Below, in pieces: positions 1-8,325 of a stretch of DNA of 64,000 nucleotides (its first letter is position 1; each line of letters begins with the position of its first letter). This DNA comes from Saccharomonospora sp. NB11 (GTDB lineage Bacteria > Actinomycetota > Actinomycetes > Mycobacteriales > Pseudonocardiaceae). Position numbers and translations under genes: made by a program. Under the pieces are notes generated by a model. The model had not been told where the DNA came from and searched no databases. It saw only the letters and a program-made list of their open reading frames with translations. The stretch is taken from contig NZ_JACBJG010000004.1 in assembly GCF_015910535.1 (NCBI RefSeq), positions 186,001 through 250,000 of the forward strand, read 5' to 3'.

Positions 1-1998
1 CCCGAGACCGCGGACGCGGTGGCCTGTGCTGTGGGCGGCCACCACGGCTGGTTGCCGGACAAGTTATCGATGAAACAGACGCGCAGCGCAGTGGGTCATA
101 TCGGCGGAAGTTGCTGGAGACGGTTACGAGATGCCGTAATGGACAAGGTGACCGAGCTGTGGGGCCTCGGTGATGCTGGCGACGCGCCGTGGGAGGAGGT
201 GCGATTAGGTCAGGTCGGCGCGTTGGGCTTGGCCGGGCTGGCTTCGGTCAGCGACTGGATCGCCTCGTCGCCGAAGCACTTCGAATGGTGTCCCGAGCTC
301 ACGGACACTGACCTACCTGCCTATCGGGAGAAGGCCCAAGAAAAGGCGCGCAACGTGGTGGCACGCCTCGGGTGGTCGCCGTGGCGGCCGAGCACGACAG
401 AGTTCACCACGTTGTTCGGTACGGCGCCACGCCGCCTGCAAGCCGCCGTGGAAGAGCTCGTCGCCAACCGGGATCGCCCTGGCGTGCTGGTGATCGAGGC
501 CCCGACCGGGGAGGGCAAGACGAAAGCCGGCTTGCTGGCCGCGACACACATGGTGCGGACGTTGTCGCTGTCAGGCGTCTACGCGGCCCTGCCGACGCGG
601 GCGACGGGGAAAGCCTTCTACGACGAGACCACCGAGATGCTGGCTCGAAGTGGCTCGCCAGTGAGGGCGGTGCCCGTGCACGGGCTCGCGCTCCAGCAAA
701 TCCGCGCCGAGGACACCAACGACAACGTGAGCACCGACCTGTCCGAGGTCGAGCCCACGGACGTCGCCACCGATCACGGCGACGGACAGGTCCGGGAAGA
801 ACTCACGACCGCTGCCCGCGAGTGGTTCACCAAGAAGCGCGGCCTCCTCTCACCGATCGGCGTCGGCACAGTGGACCAGGCGCTGTTCAGCGTGGTGCGC
901 TCCAGACATACCTTCGTGCGCCTTGTCGGGCTGTCGAACAAGGTGCTCCTGGTCGACGAAGTGCATGCCTTCGACACCTACACCTCGCGGTTACTCGACC
1001 GGCTGATGTGGTGGTGTGGTCGTCTGGGCATCCCCGTGATCCTGATGTCGGCGACTTTGCCGGCCAGCCGACGCCGCGAGTTGCTGACCGAATGGCGGGC
1101 CGGAGCCCGTGTGCAACCCATCACCAACGACGAGCCCGCCTCAGCTGATCCGGATGGCTGGCGTCTCACCTGGGTGGACGCGCACACACCGGAAACAGTC
1201 GTGCCGCTCAAGCCTGACCAGAATCGGCGTCGCGTAAAGCTGGTGAGACTCACTGACGACGACGTCGCCGACTGGGTGCTCGACCAGATCGGCACACGCG
1301 CCAGCGCCATGGTGGTCCACAGCACCCGACCCCGAGTCCAGCGAACCGCTGCTGCGGTGCGAAAGGCGGTAAGAGCGCGGGGCCTGTCCACGACAGTAAT
1401 CTCGATCGTCGGCGGAGCCGAGGACGCGCGCCGTGCTGGGAAGGAAGCCGAGATCCGCGCACTGCTCGGGCCCAACAGCGAGTATCCGCGCAACGTCATC
1501 GTCATCGGCACGTCCTTGCTGGAGAACCTCGACGTGGACGTCGACGTCATGGTCTCCGACATGTGCCCGGTCGACCTGCTGCTGCAACGGCTCGGGCGAC
1601 TCCATCGCTACGAACGCGCGGACCGCGCGATCTCCGAACTGAAACTGGGCCTGATCGGCGTCCGCAACAGCCACAATCTCAAAAGGATCACCTTCCCGGG
1701 CCCGAGCAGCATCTACCTCAAGCAGCCACTCCTGGCCACCTGGATGACCTTGCCTGATGCGGAACCGCTGGTGTTGCCCGACGACATCCCCAATCTGGTG
1801 CACGCCGTCTACGAAACCGCCCCTGAGACACAGGCTTCCGCGAACTACCGACGCAGCCTCGACCTCGCCGATTACCGCGGACACGTGCCGTGCATCCCCC
1901 GCTGCACGGACGACGACGCTCTGCGCGAACTCACCGCCGACCCAGGAAGTCCCTACCGAACCCGCCGAGAGACCGGCGCCCCGGAGGATCGGACATGA
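1..1998 (+). CDS. cas3: CRISPR-associated helicase-nuclease Cas3 (type I-E), 5' end outside window
   Basis: Cas3 is the HD nuclease and superfamily 2 helicase that Cascade recruits to unwind and degrade target DNA. The reading frame is already open at base 1, so the start and roughly the first 140 residues are missing. Visible features in order: the HD-domain GGHHG motif (about bases 34-50), Walker A GEGKT (about 508-522), a DEVH box (about 957-968), the helicase motif III SAT (about 1048) and motif VI QRLGRLHR (about 1585). The frame ends at a TGA that overlaps the ATG of the next gene. The C-terminal accessory domain usual in Cas3 is absent from this frame and appears to be encoded by that next gene. 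Family assignment is secure; the N-terminus cannot be judged. Confidence 0.95.
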   Translation, partial: PETADAVACAVGGHHGWLPDKLSMKQTRSAVGHIGGSCWRRLRDAVMDKVTELWGLGDAGDAPWEEVRLGQVGALGLAGLASVSDWIASSPKHFEWCPELTDTDLPAYREKAQEKARNVVARLGWSPWRPSTTEFTTLFGTAPRRLQAAVEELVANRDRPGVLVIEAPTGEGKTKAGLLAATHMVRTLSLSGVYAALPTRATGKAFYDETTEMLARSGSPVRAVPVHGLALQQIRAEDTNDNVSTDLSEVEPTDVATDHGDGQVREELTTAAREWFTKKRGLLSPIGVGTVDQALFSVVRSRHTFVRLVGLSNKVLLVDEVHAFDTYTSRLLDRLMWWCGRLGIPVILMSATLPASRRRELLTEWRAGARVQPITNDEPASADPDGWRLTWVDAHTPETVVPLKPDQNRRRVKLVRLTDDDVADWVLDQIGTRASAMVVHSTRPRVQRTAAAVRKAVRARGLSTTVISIVGGAEDARRAGKEAEIRALLGPNSEYPRNVIVIGTSLLENLDVDVDVMVSDMCPVDLLLQRLGRLHRYERADRAISELKLGLIGVRNSHNLKRITFPGPSSIYLKQPLLATWMTLPDAEPLVLPDDIPNLVHAVYETAPETQASANYRRSLDLADYRGHVPCIPRCTDDDALRELTADPGSPYRTRRETGAPEDRT

Positions 1999-2354
1999 TG
2001 CTCGACTACGACGACGAACTCGCACCCGACGAAGACAGCATCGTGCTCATCCCTGTGCGGCGACGCCCGGACGGAACGCTGACCACCGAAGCGGGAACAC
2101 CCGTCGATCTCGATGCGGACGAACTTCCAAGCCCTGTGGTGCAGGAGCTGGCTGCGTCAGCCATCCACCTCACTGCTGGAGAAGACCTCTCGTCGGAAGC
2201 GCTAGCCGACCTCGGTCGCCTCCCCGTACCCGAGTGCTTTACCCGATCAGGATGGCTGGCTGGCTACCACGTCCTCGTACTCGACCGTGATACCGCAACC
2301 GTCGGAGCGGTCGCGTTCCACGTCGATGCGGAAGGTGTCGTCATCGGTCCTTGA
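1995..2354 (+). CDS. Separately encoded Cas3 C-terminal domain (119 aa)
   Basis: The ATG overlaps the cas3 stop (ATGA) and has its own Shine-Dalgarno, GGAGGA at 1983-1988, six bases upstream. The protein has the layout of the last ~120 residues of actinobacterial Cas3: an acidic lead, a strand like SIVLIPVRRRPDGTL, a middle helical part and a terminal block LDRDTATVGAVAFHVDAEG like the usual 'LD..G.A.LGGY.L.YD' end. Missing N-terminus plus the main frame plus this piece add up to about the normal Cas3 length. I infer that Cas3 is split and the domain is made by coupled translation. A sequencing frameshift is the alternative, but the well-placed ribosome site argues against it. The homology call is from memory of the family, not from a search. 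Confidence 0.7.
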   Translation: MMLDYDDELAPDEDSIVLIPVRRRPDGTLTTEAGTPVDLDADELPSPVVQELAASAIHLTAGEDLSSEALADLGRLPVPECFTRSGWLAGYHVLVLDRDTATVGAVAFHVDAEGVVIGP

Positions 2355-2593
2355 ACGGAGATTCGTCTAACGACGCCGCGAGAGCGTCTTTCGAAGTCGC
2401 CGCGTAGGCGTTCCAACGATCTCGCGAATTTGATCAAAAACGACAAGACCTGTCAGTCTCCCTTGCTAGTGTTCGCGCCGATGGATGATCACGAACCGAC
2501 ATCGCGCAGATTGTCGTTCTGGTTCAGGTCGTGTGAGCTGCCGTGGCACGTAGGCATCGCAGGCCGTCTCCCTCTCGTGAGCAAGGAGCGCGA

Positions 2594-4225
2594 GTGACAT
2601 TCGACCTGCTGGACGAGCAGTGGGTTCCCGTGGTGGACAGGGACGGGAGACCGCGGGAGGTCAGTCTCGCCGAGGCGCTGCTCCAGGCACACACTCTGCG
2701 GTGGGTTGAAGGTGAGGCACCCGTAGTCACCGCGGCGATGTACCGGCTGTTGCTAGCGTTGGCCCACCGGGCTTTCGGCCCCGCCAGCAACCGAGAGTGG
2801 CACGCACTGTGGTCGGCGGACCGTTTTCCCGAGCAGGCTTGGCAGGCCTACCGCGAGAAGTTCAACGATCGGTTCGACCTCTTCGGGCCTCGGCCGTTTC
2901 TGCAGTGTTCGGCGTTGCCCGCCGAGAAGATGGGCACTCCGGCGCAGCTCGTACTGAACCGGGCAGTCGGCAACAACGCGACGTTGTTCGACCACACCAC
3001 AAGCGACGATGTGGTCGAGCTCGATCCGGCCGTCGCCGCCCGGTGGCTGGTGACCGTGCAGGCTTTCGATACGGGTGGCCTCAAGACGCCCTACCGCACT
3101 GACAAGTCGTCCGAACGCGGGTTGTGCAACTACTTCGGGACCGTGGTCGTCGAAGGCGCCACACTGAAGGAGACATTGCTGCTCAACATGCCCGTCTACT
3201 GCCCTGGACGCGGCGTTCCGGTGCCGACGCGCCCCAACGACTGCCCCCAGTGGGAGCTGGACCAACCACCAGGCCCGGAGCCCGACAAAGAGGGTCGCGC
3301 TCCACGAGGCTGGACTGACCTGCTGACCTGGCCGACACGGCGCATCCTGTTGCGCGAGGCCGACCGCGGCGGTCGCTCGGTGGTCGACGGTGTGGTGATC
3401 ACGCCAGGCACTCGGCTACGAACCGAACTGGCCGAGGCAGAACTCATGGCTGCGTTCAGGCAACCCCGGCTGGTCAAGTCGAAGAAGGGCATGGTCCCGA
3501 CCGGGCCAAAGCTCCCGGTGCAACTCGAAGAACAGCGTGGCGTGTGGCGGTACTGCCGCGAGTTACTGCTTCCCGCCCCACCCGGCAATCTGCGCCAACG
3601 GCCGAAGGTCCTCGATCATGTTGCGGATCGAGCACCGGAGGAACAGGTGTATTCGCTGCGGGTGTTCGGCCAACAGCTCGACCAAAAGGGCGGCGCAGTG
3701 CACACCTGGCTGCAGGAGACGGTTCCCGCTCCTGTGGCATTGCTGCGGGTCAACGACGTTGACGAGCGAGTGGAACAACTGCTCGGCTTCGCGGTCGGGC
3801 TCGCCGACGATGTGGGCTCTGCGTTGGAAAGGGCCGAGAAGATCTACGACGAAGCACTCCGAAGGGAGCAGGGCAGCGCGAAACGGCGAAGCCCCATGCC
3901 CCAGTGGTACTGGCCGCGCCTATCGGTTCCGTTCTCAGAGGTGCTGCGCGAGCTCGGCACCGTCCTGGATGCCGGACTGCGGGAGGGGGAGGTGTCTGAG
4001 CCAGCGTTGTTCGCACCGTTCGAGCGTTGGCGGGAGACCGTGCGTGATGCGGCGAAGCAGGCGATACATACGTGGGCGTGGAAATTGCCACGGGAATCCG
4101 GGCGACAGGTGTTCGCACTCGCCGAGGCCGAAGCCGCTTTCCAGCGACGCATGACGTATCTGTGCCGCGACTACGACATCGACGTGAACCGCTGCCGTGA
4201 CTTCGACGAGGACACCGATGACTGA
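2594..4225 (+). CDS. casA: Cascade large subunit Cse1/CasA (Cas8e)
   Basis: This is the large subunit of type I-E Cascade, which recognises the PAM and recruits Cas3. The GTG at 2594 was chosen because AAGGAG lies at 2583-2588 and the protein then begins with the family's characteristic FDLLDEQWVPV. Its 543 residues match the family's usual 500-560. A family-typical stretch FDLFGPRPFLQ follows at about residues 93-103, and GLKTPYRTDKS is seen further on. The gap of 239 bases from the Cas3 C-terminal gene makes this the first gene of the Cascade operon. Its end overlaps casB by 8 bases. AT-richer sequence at 2425-2472 could hold its promoter (TAGTGT at 2467 as -10), but no convincing -35 is visible. 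Confidence 0.93.
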   Translation: MTFDLLDEQWVPVVDRDGRPREVSLAEALLQAHTLRWVEGEAPVVTAAMYRLLLALAHRAFGPASNREWHALWSADRFPEQAWQAYREKFNDRFDLFGPRPFLQCSALPAEKMGTPAQLVLNRAVGNNATLFDHTTSDDVVELDPAVAARWLVTVQAFDTGGLKTPYRTDKSSERGLCNYFGTVVVEGATLKETLLLNMPVYCPGRGVPVPTRPNDCPQWELDQPPGPEPDKEGRAPRGWTDLLTWPTRRILLREADRGGRSVVDGVVITPGTRLRTELAEAELMAAFRQPRLVKSKKGMVPTGPKLPVQLEEQRGVWRYCRELLLPAPPGNLRQRPKVLDHVADRAPEEQVYSLRVFGQQLDQKGGAVHTWLQETVPAPVALLRVNDVDERVEQLLGFAVGLADDVGSALERAEKIYDEALRREQGSAKRRSPMPQWYWPRLSVPFSEVLRELGTVLDAGLREGEVSEPALFAPFERWRETVRDAAKQAIHTWAWKLPRESGRQVFALAEAEAAFQRRMTYLCRDYDIDVNRCRDFDEDTDD

Positions 4226-4796
4226 ACCCTTGGACGACCGACGCACGAAGTTCATCAAGCGGCTGTATGCACTAGGTGACACCCTCGAACGCGACAACGG
4301 CGGAGCCCCTCACGCCCGGCAGCTCTTGGCCCAGCTACGGCGGAGCCTCACCCATGGCTACCAGCCAGCCGCATGGAATCTGGTGCACGAATACGACCCG
4401 CCCGAACCAGAAGAGCAAACGTGGGTCCTGGTTGCTGGTCTGTTCGCCAGCCACCCCAGTCCGCTCACACCTCTCAGCGCCCGTTTGAAACTTGGAGCCG
4501 CTCTGCAGGCGACCGGCGATCATGGTGCCACCGAACGGCGATTGCAACAATTGATCTCGGTCGGCCCAGGCAGCATCGACCACTACGTGCGGCAAGCCGT
4601 GCGGCTCATCCGCGCGCACCAAGTGCCGATCGACTACCAACGGCTGCTCAACGACCTCATCGTCTTGCGAGTCGAGCCTCTCAACAGCCCGCGCTCGCAC
4701 CAAATTCGCATGCAGTGGGCCCGTGACTTCCACCGCGCTCGCGCGAACGCCGCCCGCCAGAACAACGACGAACTCTCCGAAGGAGCCACCGCGTGA
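4218..4796 (+). CDS. casB: Cascade small subunit Cse2/CasB
   Basis: This is the small helical subunit of Cascade, present in two copies that stabilise the R-loop. It has 192 residues, typical for the family. The ATG at 4218 overlaps the end of casA, so translation is probably coupled. Visible family features are a helical N-terminus (FIKRLYALGDTLERDNGG), an Arg-rich helix ARQLLAQLRRSLTHG and a C-terminal block beginning QRLLNDLIVL. Identity rests on position between casA and casC as well as on sequence, because this family is weakly conserved. Confidence 0.9.
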   Translation: MTEPLDDRRTKFIKRLYALGDTLERDNGGAPHARQLLAQLRRSLTHGYQPAAWNLVHEYDPPEPEEQTWVLVAGLFASHPSPLTPLSARLKLGAALQATGDHGATERRLQQLISVGPGSIDHYVRQAVRLIRAHQVPIDYQRLLNDLIVLRVEPLNSPRSHQIRMQWARDFHRARANAARQNNDELSEGATA

Positions 4797-5956
4797 TCAT
4801 CGAACTTCACCTTTTGCAGTCCTACCCCGTCAGCAACTTGAATCGTGACGACGTGGGACAACCCAAGAGCGTGACCTTCGGTGGCGTCCAGCGTGCGCGG
4901 ATCTCCAGCCAAAGTTTGAAGCGGGCGGCCCGGATGCAGTTCCAGCAGTACGGACTTGCCGAGGACGAGACCGGCGTGCGCACCAAGCGGCTCCTGGACG
5001 CCGCTGCGCGGACTCTCACGCCCGACGGTGAAGAGCCCACGGACGAGACCATCGACGTGGTGCGTGAAGCCCTGCGGGCACTCGGCTTCGACGTGGCCAA
5101 GAACGACCTCACCGAGTATTTGCTGTTCGTCGGACGACGCGCCAGCGACGAACTCGCCGAGTTCTGCCGCGACAACTGGTCAGAGCTCGCCACGATCGCC
5201 GCCGCTCGGCGTGAGGCTGCGCAGAAGTCCACAGCCCAGACGAAGAAGGCCAAGGACAAAAAGGTCAAGCCGGACCGCGAACGCGTCGAGCGGGCCCGCC
5301 GCATCCTCGACGCCAGCCGGGTCGCCGACATCGCGCTGTTCGGCCGCATGATCGCCGACAACAAAGACTTCAACGTCGACGCCGCGTCCCAGGTCGCGCA
5401 CGCCTTCTCCACACACGCTGTCGCGACGGAGTTCGACTTCTACACCGCCGTGGACGACCTCAAGCCCGAAGCGGAAGCTGGGGCCGACATGATCGGCACA
5501 GTCGACTTCAACGCCGCGTGCTACTACCGCTACGCCAACCTCGACCTCGACCAGCTTTCGCGCAACCTTCGCGGCGACGAGGATCTGGTCGCTCGCACCA
5601 CGAGCGCATGGTTGCGCGCGTTCGTCGACGCCACCCCCAGCGGCAAGCAGAATTCCACTGCCGCCCGCACCAAGCCCGAGACGCTGCTCACGGTCGTGCG
5701 CGACCACGGAGCATGGAATCTCGCCAACGCCTTCCTCCGTCCCGTGATCGGCGACGATCTTCTTAGCGAATCGTCTCGACGCATGCTCGACCACTTCGCC
5801 CGACTGCGCGGGTTCTACGGCGATGACCAGCTGCGCGAAGTTGTCGCTGCGGCGCCCACCAGCGAGCTGCCGCCCCTGGAGGGCAGCAACACGGCCTCAT
5901 CTCTGGATGAACTTGTCGATCTCACGCTCAGTGCTGCCTTGGAGCAAGCCGGATGA
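4793..5956 (+). CDS. casC: Cascade backbone subunit Cas7e/CasC
   Basis: Cas7e forms the six-subunit backbone that holds the crRNA. The GTG start at 4793 overlaps the casB stop as GTGA. The N-terminus HLLQSYPVSNLNRDDVGQP followed by FGGVQRARISSQSLKRA is diagnostic of the family (the 'LNRDD.G.PK...GG..R.R.SSQ..KR' signature). The length of 387 residues is normal. A Lys/Arg-rich insert KKAKDKKVKPDRERVERARR at about residues 151-170 probably belongs to the variable thumb/finger region. The stop overlaps the casD start as ATGA. Confidence 0.95.
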   Translation: MIIELHLLQSYPVSNLNRDDVGQPKSVTFGGVQRARISSQSLKRAARMQFQQYGLAEDETGVRTKRLLDAAARTLTPDGEEPTDETIDVVREALRALGFDVAKNDLTEYLLFVGRRASDELAEFCRDNWSELATIAAARREAAQKSTAQTKKAKDKKVKPDRERVERARRILDASRVADIALFGRMIADNKDFNVDAASQVAHAFSTHAVATEFDFYTAVDDLKPEAEAGADMIGTVDFNAACYYRYANLDLDQLSRNLRGDEDLVARTTSAWLRAFVDATPSGKQNSTAARTKPETLLTVVRDHGAWNLANAFLRPVIGDDLLSESSRRMLDHFARLRGFYGDDQLREVVAAAPTSELPPLEGSNTASSLDELVDLTLSAALEQAG

Positions 5957-6666
5957 CCACGGCAACGCTGGCCCTGCGCATCGACGCTCCACTCCAGTCC
6001 TGGGGCGTGCGCTCAAAGTTTGTTCGCCGTGACACCGCCACCGAACCCACCAAGTCCGGCATCGTCGGCCTGCTCGCCGCCGCCCGCGGCGTTGACCGAG
6101 CCGACACCGCTGGCATCGCCCAGCTCGCCGCACTCCACATGGGTGTTCGGGTCGACCGTGAAGGTCTCGTCGAACGCGATTACCACGTCACCCAGAACGT
6201 TCCCAACACCAAAGGCACCGGGCACCGCACCGTGGTCAGTGATCGATTCTACCTCGCGGATGCGCTGTTCCTCGTCGCGCTGCACGGCCCGCGGGCGCTT
6301 CTTGCTGAGCTCGAAGCCGCCATTCTCCGTCCGCATTGGCCGCTGTATTTCGGTCGCAAAGCGTTCGTCCCTGCCAGTCCCCTGCTCGAACCACCCCACA
6401 GACGAGAAACTCACGGCACTGGCCTGCTGGACGAATCACTCGACCACGTCCTCAAGACCCACCCCTGGCTTGAACAGCGGCTGGACCAGCGCAGGCAGGC
6501 CCGCGACAGCGATCGTCCTCTTCAGCTTCGCACCATCCGTGACGTGCCGGCTTCCGATCCCGAAGCTGAGTTACGCCACGACCACCCAGTCTCGTTCGCC
6601 CATGAGCACCGAGAGCACACCTCTCGTACGGTGCGCCACGGCTACGTCACTCTCACTGAGCCCTGA
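5953..6666 (+). CDS. casD: Cascade subunit Cas5e/CasD
   Basis: Cas5e caps the 5' handle of the crRNA in Cascade. The protein has 237 residues. The N-terminus LALRIDAPLQSWGVRSKF is the family hallmark ('L.L.GPLQSWG..S.F'), followed by the RRDTATEPTKSGIVGLLAAA block that lies at the RNA-binding groove. ATGA overlap with casC indicates coupled translation. The only gap inside the Cascade operon is the 14 bases that follow, before casE. Confidence 0.94.
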   Translation: MTTATLALRIDAPLQSWGVRSKFVRRDTATEPTKSGIVGLLAAARGVDRADTAGIAQLAALHMGVRVDREGLVERDYHVTQNVPNTKGTGHRTVVSDRFYLADALFLVALHGPRALLAELEAAILRPHWPLYFGRKAFVPASPLLEPPHRRETHGTGLLDESLDHVLKTHPWLEQRLDQRRQARDSDRPLQLRTIRDVPASDPEAELRHDHPVSFAHEHREHTSRTVRHGYVTLTEP

Positions 6667-6680
6667 TCGGAGACCACGCG

Positions 6681-7373
6681 TTGTTTCTGAGCAAACTCCC
6701 GATCAACAGCAACTCCCGCGCTTTCCGCGTGGACTGCGCCAACGTTCACGACATGCACCGCACCGTCATGTCCGCGTTCCCGAAGCTCCCCTCGGGAACC
6801 GCCGCGCGCCAGGAACACGCCATCCTCTGGCGCCTGGACACCACGCCGCAGGGCTACACCCTCTACGTCCAGAGCAAGCGCCACCCCGACTGGGCCCGGT
6901 TGCCCTACGGCTACCTCCGAGACCGCGCGTTAGTCCGCTGTCTGCAACCCGTATTCGCTGCCCTGCAACCTGGCCGACGCTTCGCATTCCGCCTGCTGGG
7001 CAACCCCAGCAAGGCCGCCGCTGAGCCTGATTCCCTGCCGCCACGCGGGCGCGGACGCCGCGTTCCGCTGCACGACCCCAACGAGCAACTGGCGTGGCTC
7101 ATTCGGCAAGGCGAACGATGCGGCTTCGCCCTTCTCGACGCAGGCGTCCACGGACCCGATGTCGCCCTCAGCGCCTTACCCCCACTCACCGGCTACAAGA
7201 AGGCCCGCGACACCCGAACCCGCAAAATCACCATCACCCCTGTCCGCTACGACGGCCACCTCACCGTCACCGACCCCGCCGCCCTCGCAACCGCCCTGCA
7301 AAGCGGGATCGGCCGAGGCAAGGCCTACGGCTGCGGGCTTCTCAGCCTCGCGCCACCAGCAGCCACGCCATGA
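6681..7373 (+). CDS. casE: CRISPR endoribonuclease Cas6e/CasE
   Basis: Cas6e cleaves pre-crRNA at the repeat hairpin and stays bound as a Cascade subunit. I chose TTG at 6681: it gives the classical N-terminus MFLSKLPIN, and CGGAGA at 6668-6673 is a suitable ribosome site. The histidine in DMHRTVMSAFP (residues about 24-34) sits where the catalytic His of the family lies. The glycine-rich loop GIGRGKAYGCGLL near the C-terminus is the second family signature. The length of 230 residues is normal. No cas1 or cas2 follows; the next sequence is a hairpin and a gene-poor stretch. Confidence 0.94.
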   Translation: MFLSKLPINSNSRAFRVDCANVHDMHRTVMSAFPKLPSGTAARQEHAILWRLDTTPQGYTLYVQSKRHPDWARLPYGYLRDRALVRCLQPVFAALQPGRRFAFRLLGNPSKAAAEPDSLPPRGRGRRVPLHDPNEQLAWLIRQGERCGFALLDAGVHGPDVALSALPPLTGYKKARDTRTRKITITPVRYDGHLTVTDPAALATALQSGIGRGKAYGCGLLSLAPPAATP

Positions 7374-8011
7374 AGCACCGCCCAGTGCGCTGAGCCGCGT
7401 TACTCGTACTGTGACTCGCCCCTCGAGCTCCAAGTGAACCGGTCGCCGCGAGCGGCCGGTTCACTCGTGCCCGCTTTCGGGGTGAGTTTCGATCGGTGCG
7501 ACCGCAGCGATAGCTCATGCCTTCGGATTGCACCGTTGTCGAGTCCACCGAATTCTCTTCAAAGCGAATATCGAGAATTCAAAAGCCTCATTCACCTGTG
7601 CCTCCACCGCTCTCTGCAAGCAGCAAACGAATCCGCGCCACTTAGCACCCCCGTCACTCATGATCAGAGCACGCTGGTGGGCATCTTGTGACGACGTTGT
7701 CCCTAGCTCGGGCTCGAACGGCGTGAAAGCTGACTTCTGGAGGTACTGCAACTAGTTGCGTTCCGTGACCAACCGCACCGTGTCGAGGGCCAGCCTGGAG
7801 CACCACCCTCCTCCAGAACGTGGGCCGCGAAGGGCGCTCCTCGCGCGCGGGTAGGCGACGTCAGCAATGATCGTTGCGCTCAGTCTCCAACGATCTGCCG
7901 TTCGGGTAGAAAACGTCAACACCATCACTTTCTGTGGCAAACTGGTCAACAGTTGGTGACCACAGCCGGGTCCCGGCGTCTCAGCCGGACGGATCGCGAC
8001 GCAAGGTGGGG
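7374..8011. other. Gene-poor stretch between casE and the WXG100-like genes, with several inverted repeats
   Basis: Besides the hairpin at 7434-7464, no gene, tRNA or CRISPR repeat is supported here. The stretch is less GC-rich than its surroundings. It holds GAATTCTC/GAGAATTC (7550-7580, 15-base loop), the perfect palindrome GCAACTAGTTGC (7748-7759) and GATCGTTG/CAACGATC (7869-7895, 11-base loop). Just before the next gene are overlapping alternatives CTGTGG/CCACAG (7932-7965) and TGGTCA/TGACCA (7943-7962). The last pair could be an operator or a 5' leader structure. This is where a CRISPR array or cas1-cas2 might be expected, and neither is present. Confidence 0.5.
7434..7464 (+). terminator. 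Terminator hairpin after the Cascade operon
   Basis: Arms GTGAACCGG (7434-7442) and CCGGTTCAC (7456-7464) pair perfectly. An inner CCGC/GCGG pair extends the stem across a 3-base bulge. There is no T tract, as is common for actinobacterial terminators. It lies 61 bases after the casE stop. Confidence 0.75.
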
Positions 8012-8317
8012 ATGGTGGCCGACATCTCAGTAGATTTGCAATGGGTGCGTAGGCAGCCGGAGAAGTGCGACGAGATCGCGAAGGCCATAAGAAATCAACT
8101 AAGTACCGCCGAAGACGCAACCGACGCACTCAAGACAGCCGCTGAAGGATTCGAACTGATCGACAGCCTCCCACAGATGATGGAACGGTGGGAAGACTTG
8201 AATGACCTACTCTGCGAACGGTTACAGGACGCAGGGGAAAGGTTCTATCAATGCGCCGATAGGTTCGACGAGAACGAAACGAACGCCATCGACCTTTTGC
8301 GGAATCTCCTCACCTGA
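8012..8317 (+). CDS. WXG100/ESX-like small helical protein (101 aa)
   Basis: A 101-residue, predominantly helical, acidic protein. The ATG at 8012 follows AAGGTGGGG; GTG at 8015 is equally possible. Size, helical pattern and a single central W (residue about 66, in MERWEDLNDLL) resemble the small type VII secretion (ESX) family, in which such proteins often dimerise and precede a secreted partner. A canonical WXG turn is not present, so membership is inferred from size and from the neighbour, which starts 8 bases after this stop. Codon use is noticeably more AT-tolerant than in the CRISPR and Wadjet genes on either side, which suggests separate acquisition. Confidence 0.55.
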   Translation: MVADISVDLQWVRRQPEKCDEIAKAIRNQLSTAEDATDALKTAAEGFELIDSLPQMMERWEDLNDLLCERLQDAGERFYQCADRFDENETNAIDLLRNLLT

Positions 8318-8325
8318 AAGGCATT

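Noticed and set aside
2355-2593. Possible short CRISPR array between cas3 and casA
   Set aside because: No repeated unit of about 28 bases is present; the stretch looks like an ordinary promoter region.
7690-7730. Possible tRNA 3' fragment (GTTCGAGCC-like on the - strand)
   Set aside because: No matching T-stem, acceptor stem or anticodon arm could be paired, so it is not supported as a tRNA or an attachment site.
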